A stretch of DNA of 64,000 nt from Dioscorea cayenensis subsp. rotundata (lineage: Eukaryota > Streptophyta > Magnoliopsida > Dioscoreales > Dioscoreaceae). The position numbers and the translations under genes are program-made. Position 1 is the first letter of the stretch. Each line of letters starts with the position of its first letter. Positions 59,962-64,000 of the stretch are shown here, one piece after another. Where the stretch lies: positions 22,252,305-22,316,304 of the forward strand of contig NC_052488.1 of assembly GCF_009730915.1 (NCBI RefSeq), in the 5' to 3' direction. Under the pieces are notes generated by a model. That model searched no databases and had not been told where the DNA came from. It saw only the letters and a list, made by a program, of their open reading frames with translations.

Positions 59962-62360
59962 TTAGCACCATCTGCCCCCTTTTTTTTTTAATGGCTTGGA
60001 AGACTCAGTCAACTGACTAGCATCCTCGTTAAATCTTGCAGGTGGCTTCTTATGCCGTTCACTTTTCCTTAATCCCGGAGCCTGCTCCGGTGGTAAGGAA
60101 GAACTGTCTTCCTGGAGATCCGGGATAAGTTCCCGTATCTTCCTCTCAAATTTGGATACCGAATCATCCGAGTCAACATCAATCTCCCGGGACAAGTCAT
60201 CTGCCTCTTTAGCCTCCGAATTCTCTTCATCGACGCGAACGGTCGACTCAATACACTGCTCACTGTCATTTGCCATCAAGTTCGGAGCCAGTACCCAAAA
60301 ACCACCCAAGAATTTCCAGTGGAAACCCTCTGGGGGTGCCATTGCCGGTGCCACAGAATAATCACAGAAATTTAATCTCCCTACACTAGGTACAATCAAG
60401 GAAGGAATCTCCTCCTCGTGACCCAAGGACAGGTTTGGCCCTTTGTCAACCGTTACAGGTACACTCGACTTCGACAAATCGTCAGAAATGTAACTCAAAT
60501 TTTTCTTGGTTAAAGAGGCCCGGCCCATCTGGAAGCCCACGTCACATAAAAGAATAGGGTCCTCATGATTTACACTGGTATTAAGGCCCATATTCATCCC
60601 AACATCAAGAATGAGTGGATCCTCCACTCTACGGCCCACTTCAATGGCTTCAGAACTGACCGGCCCACCCACTGATTCAGACCGCTCTCCATACATAACC
60701 TGCACCAGCGGAGCAACCGACCGTCCATCATTAACGTGCACCTGCGGAGCAACAGATCTCCCAGGCGATACACCATGTATATCTTGTGCCTGCGGAGCAG
60801 TATATCGCCCGACAACCTTGGCCCGAGAAGAATCACCCTCGACGTACGTGCCATCCTTAACCTGATCCTTCGCTTCCTTAACCTGTACCAGCGCAACCTC
60901 GGACACTAGCGTTTTGCCATGCGTTCTCTCTCCTTAACCTGTTCCAGCGGCGCAGCAAATGAGCGTTCTCTCCATTGCTCGACACGTCGAGCCGACGTAC
61001 ACTGCACCTGCAGACCCCTTCGGCGCTCGGGAGACCGAGCCGTGCCATCACCCCCAGTCCGTCTCCGCACCTTCGAAGGATCCTCTGTCCGACCAGCCGG
61101 TCCTCGGCCATGAGTGGAATCACCCTCCACACCGACGAGGGAGCATGGCTCAACCGTCGTCACCGGCCTCACCACCGTGCCATGCACGGCTGACGGCGCA
61201 TCTCTCCTCGGTCCGGCGTGGGAGTCAAGCTCCACCACACCTTTCCTCTTTGCACTGATGTCTAACATCGAATTCGGTACAGCTACTATCTGTTCGGGCT
61301 GCACCATTGCACTAGTGGCCAACGTCGTTGCACCCTCGTCCCCCACTTTTACAGAGAAAGCGAAACGGCCAAGGTCCCGGCGGTACACCGGATGCATGCA
61401 TCTTTCACCAGTGATCAGAACCACATACCTACGCATACCCAAGCTCAATACAACCTCCATCGGAAGCGTGACCCCCACCAGCCGTCGGACCAACACTGAG
61501 AGAAACTCCTTGTGAGGTAACTGCGCTTGTGACAGAGCGACCAACTCTGCCACCGGGCGGATGACCTCTGCAATCATCGTCCAACACCATGCGTGTAAGG
61601 GTAAGTTCCACACTAGTAGCCATTGTCCCTCCCTCGAAGCACGCCCCCATGCACCGAGCTCCGCCGACCAGGGGGCAAGTTTGAGTCGACACGGGCCATC
61701 CATGGTTGCAGCATTGAAGGTCCCCAGTTTGCATAACTCTTTAACATCCTCTCTACTCTCCAACGGAAGTAAAAAATGAGCATCATTCAACGGGGTGATA
61801 GGGCCAGCGAGCTCCCTGTTAATAAGAGAGGGGATCACAGCACGGAGATTAGCATCATTCACTGTCCCTTCCTCCAGAGAAAGCACTGCCACCTTAGCAA
61901 GTTCCTCACGAAGCTCCTCCGACTCCGGCGACAGTTAAATCGAAAGCTCCAACCTGTTAACCTTGGGGTCACGTAGCGTAGTCTGCTCCACCATCTTCAC
62001 GTTAACATCTAGTGAAACAGGCGAACGACCATGCGGATGTGCGTGTTTAGAGCGAACATGTGTTACTCTCCGTCGAGGGCTTCTCCTCAGCTCCACTGTA
62101 CAACGGGAAGCCATATGACCGACGCCCAAGCACCTCAAACAGACCACCTGATGCCTGCATTCAGAGGTCTTGTGTGTCGGTCTGAAGCAACGTCCACACG
62201 AGAGCTCCTTCGGGGACCGCGGACGTTTTGCTCCAGAGAGTTTTTCCTGAGCAGATGATCCACAGTCCCCGCTAGAGCTTCGTTTACTCATCTTCCTCAC
62301 AGGACGAGCCTCACCCGAGGACGAAGAGCTCGCCACCTGGGCATAAGAACGAACCAACAA
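59962..62360 (-). pseudogene. LINE ORF1 (zinc knuckles and DUF4283-like nucleic-acid-binding protein), broken
   Basis: The frame from about 62360 carries two C-x2-C-x4-H-x4-C zinc knuckles (CGRCFRPTHKTSEC and CLRCLGVGHMASRC), then a stop at 61935-61937. The same frame continues with a DUF4283-like domain (WLLVWNLPLHAW) and a VRRLVGVTLP segment, and ends at 60906. A frameshift there leads into a third, Asp/Glu-rich frame to 59962 with a basic end (LKKKGG). No ATG in frame precedes the zinc knuckles; a nearby ATG in another frame (about 62482) suggests a second small indel. ORF1 protein packages the element RNA. Confidence 0.8.
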
Positions 62361-62510
62361 ATGCTGCTCTGGTACCCCCGCCGGAAGAGCACCAGCAAGT
62401 TGTGGAGAAGACGCCTTGTTACCCCCTCTCCCACCGTCGCCAGAAGCTCCCCATAGACCCCCGAAGAAGGCTCGCCATCCTCATCACACCCACACTCACA
62501 AACTACATAT

Positions 62511-62522
62511 GCTCTTCAATTT
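62511..62522. repeat. LINE target site duplication, 5' side
   Basis: GCTCTTCAATTT, identical to 55878-55889, marks the intact 5' border of the minus-strand LINE. Confidence 0.85.
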
Positions 62523-64000
62523 CGGAAATTAAGATATTATTTTCCCTATCTAATTATTCAAAAAAAAAAAAAAATGTAAACAGTGTGTTTATGTATCTCT
62601 GATATTTTTCTCACATATTATAAATTGTTTTGAATTATTTGTGACAAAGAAAATTTGAGTTATAAATTTATTTATTTATTTGTTTAAAATACTTTTTTTA
62701 GTGTGATTCCCAAAATGGCCTTTACTTCTTATCAAAATTAAGTTGATGCCCGGGACCCACATCATGCCACCGACCAACGGCTGTGATTGGTCGGTATTGG
62801 TAGGTGGGTCCCGATTCAGAGAGGTGATCATACCGGGAGGGAAAAATAGCAAAACGAGTACGTTGATTCCTGGCCGTACGATTCAGCGTCTCTGTCAGAT
62901 CCACCGTCCGAATCAAACCAAAGGCACTTCTCGTCTTATGTGGGTTCACAACTAAGTTTGACCGGTCAATGCTCATCTTCATGTTTTTCTTTTCTAGACC
63001 ATCTATTTCTGTTTTTTTTCTTCTTTTTTTATTCTTTTTTGATGAAAAATTTTGTTTTTATTTTGCATGTTTATTACAAGGTTTTGCTGGCAATATGAAA
63101 GAGTGGCATGGAAATAATTGAATTAATTTTTTTTCCTTTATAGTTGACACTTGTTCAAGTGTCATTGATTGTTTAATTAATGCTTTTTTTTATTACTTGA
63201 ATATAATTTTTAGCATTATGATAGATTGTTTATGTTTAATGTTATTGTTATTAAAAGAATTAAAAAAAATAATCTAATATTATGTATTATATAGAACTTT
63301 TTACTAAACAGAAGTTTGTGGCCGTTTTTGGTCATTGAAATTTATTTTATTTAAATAAACAGTTTTGAAATTAAATTTTGGTATATATTAAAAAATATTT
63401 AATTAATTAAAAATAGCAATTAGTATTCATTGACGTTAATATAAATTGAGATTAGTATATAATTAGTGTCCAACTTAAACTCAAACTAATATTGTAATCA
63501 CATTTAGCATGTGTTTTGCTAGAAGAAAATAAAAATCAATGCTCATTAATATTCAGCGAAGCATCTTTCTATTTACATTTTATTCTCAATCAATTGAATT
63601 TTCTTCTAAACACAAGTTAAAATCATTTATATAATTATTAATCAATCTCACACAATGTATGCAAGAATATATACATAAATCAAGATTCATTTATTGAATG
63701 ACTAAATCATTATTATCTTTTTTTATTTTTTATTTTTAGATTTACAAAGAGTAAAAGGAATCTGATCCTTTTTCTTTTCTTTTTGGAATAAAAGATGAGT
63801 CTGAAACTTAATTCCAATTTCCCACGCACATTATATATATATATATATATAATTTATTAAAAAAAAAGAAAAAAAAGGAAAAAAATAAAGACCACAAGGT
63901 CGGCGTGGGATGGTGAAGGGGTGGGTCCACGAGTGTGTGCGATCCACGCCATGCATGGGCCCCACATATGACTATGAATTTATGAATAACAAACGTTTTC
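62523..64000. other. AT-rich flank with a GC-rich promoter-like patch
   Basis: No supported gene. A GC-rich patch at about 62740-62970 holds CCAACGGCTGTGATTGG, GGTGGGTCCC and a palindromic double W-box TTGACCGGTCAA at 62958-62969. The frames there (62722-62982 and 62743-62955) show no protein signature. (TA)n lies at about 63832-63852. The last 100 bases are GC-rich again and may lead into a gene beyond the window. Confidence 0.45.

Larger units (their letters stand above)
55890..62510 (-). mobile_element. Near-complete L1-type LINE with 12-bp target duplication
   Basis: On the minus strand the 6.6-kb element runs from a 5' end at about 62510 through ORF1 and ORF2 to an A-rich tail (plus strand 55890-55916, T-rich). 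Perfect 12-base duplications GCTCTTCAATTT flank it. Both ORFs are recognisable over full length, with a few stops and one frameshift, so it is a moderately recent but inactive copy. GC content is well above that of the flanks. Confidence 0.9.

Noticed and set aside
62722-62982. 86-codon reverse frame in a GC-rich patch
   Set aside because: No recognisable protein feature; open only because the patch is GC-rich. Treated as possible regulatory DNA.

Overview
This 64 kb window is nuclear DNA of a flowering plant. Genes have GT-AG introns, the intergenic DNA is very AT-rich with many (TA)n tracts, there are two plant L1-type LINEs, and the proteins are plant-specific or plant-typical: a plastid ribosomal protein, a topoisomerase VI subunit, a TEY MAP kinase and a malectin-LRR receptor kinase. 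A monocot is favoured but not proven. The topoisomerase gene falls from a very GC-rich 5' half to an ordinary 3' half, and one LINE carries zinc knuckles ahead of a DUF4283-like region in ORF1, a layout I associate with grass-type LINEs.

Layout. Positions 1-9.8 kb hold no host gene and are built of transposons. A small hAT-like DNA element (8-bp target duplication at 1462-1469 and 7309-7316) was invaded inside its terminal repeat by a 4.9-kb decayed LINE. A candidate solo LTR follows at 7873-8845, set in a TA repeat. From 9.8 to 15.3 kb come a mitochondrial enoyl-ACP reductase (+), a convergent plastid ribosomal protein L10 (-) and an intronless TOP6A (SPO11-3) gene (+). From 15.3 to 25.6 kb is a gene-poor stretch with a row of three short, intronless, same-strand genes for 51-, 69- and 65-residue proteins sharing a PKRG-x-[IV]-K-A-x-I core. 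This is the most novel item in the window.

From 25.6 to 55 kb is a normal gene-rich segment: a CCCH zinc-finger protein of the ZC3H15/DFRP type (-), a NOT4-like RING/RRM E3 ligase (+), an NT-C2 domain protein of unknown function (-), a divergent cytosolic ascorbate peroxidase (+), a malectin-like LRR receptor kinase (-) and an MPK3-type MAP kinase (-) with a W-box cluster upstream. From 55.9 to 62.5 kb is a near-complete but inactivated LINE on the minus strand with a clear 12-bp target duplication. The rest is AT-rich DNA with one GC-rich promoter-like patch at about 62.74-62.97 kb.

Functional links. Several genes fit defence and redox signalling (MPK3, ascorbate peroxidase, receptor kinase) or RNA/translation control (NOT4, CCCH protein, L10). 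They look like ordinary neighbours, not a co-regulated cluster. The exception is the three small-protein genes, which look like a local tandem family. Exon borders were placed by eye from GT-AG sites and protein continuity. All summed coding lengths are multiples of three. No similarity search could be run.
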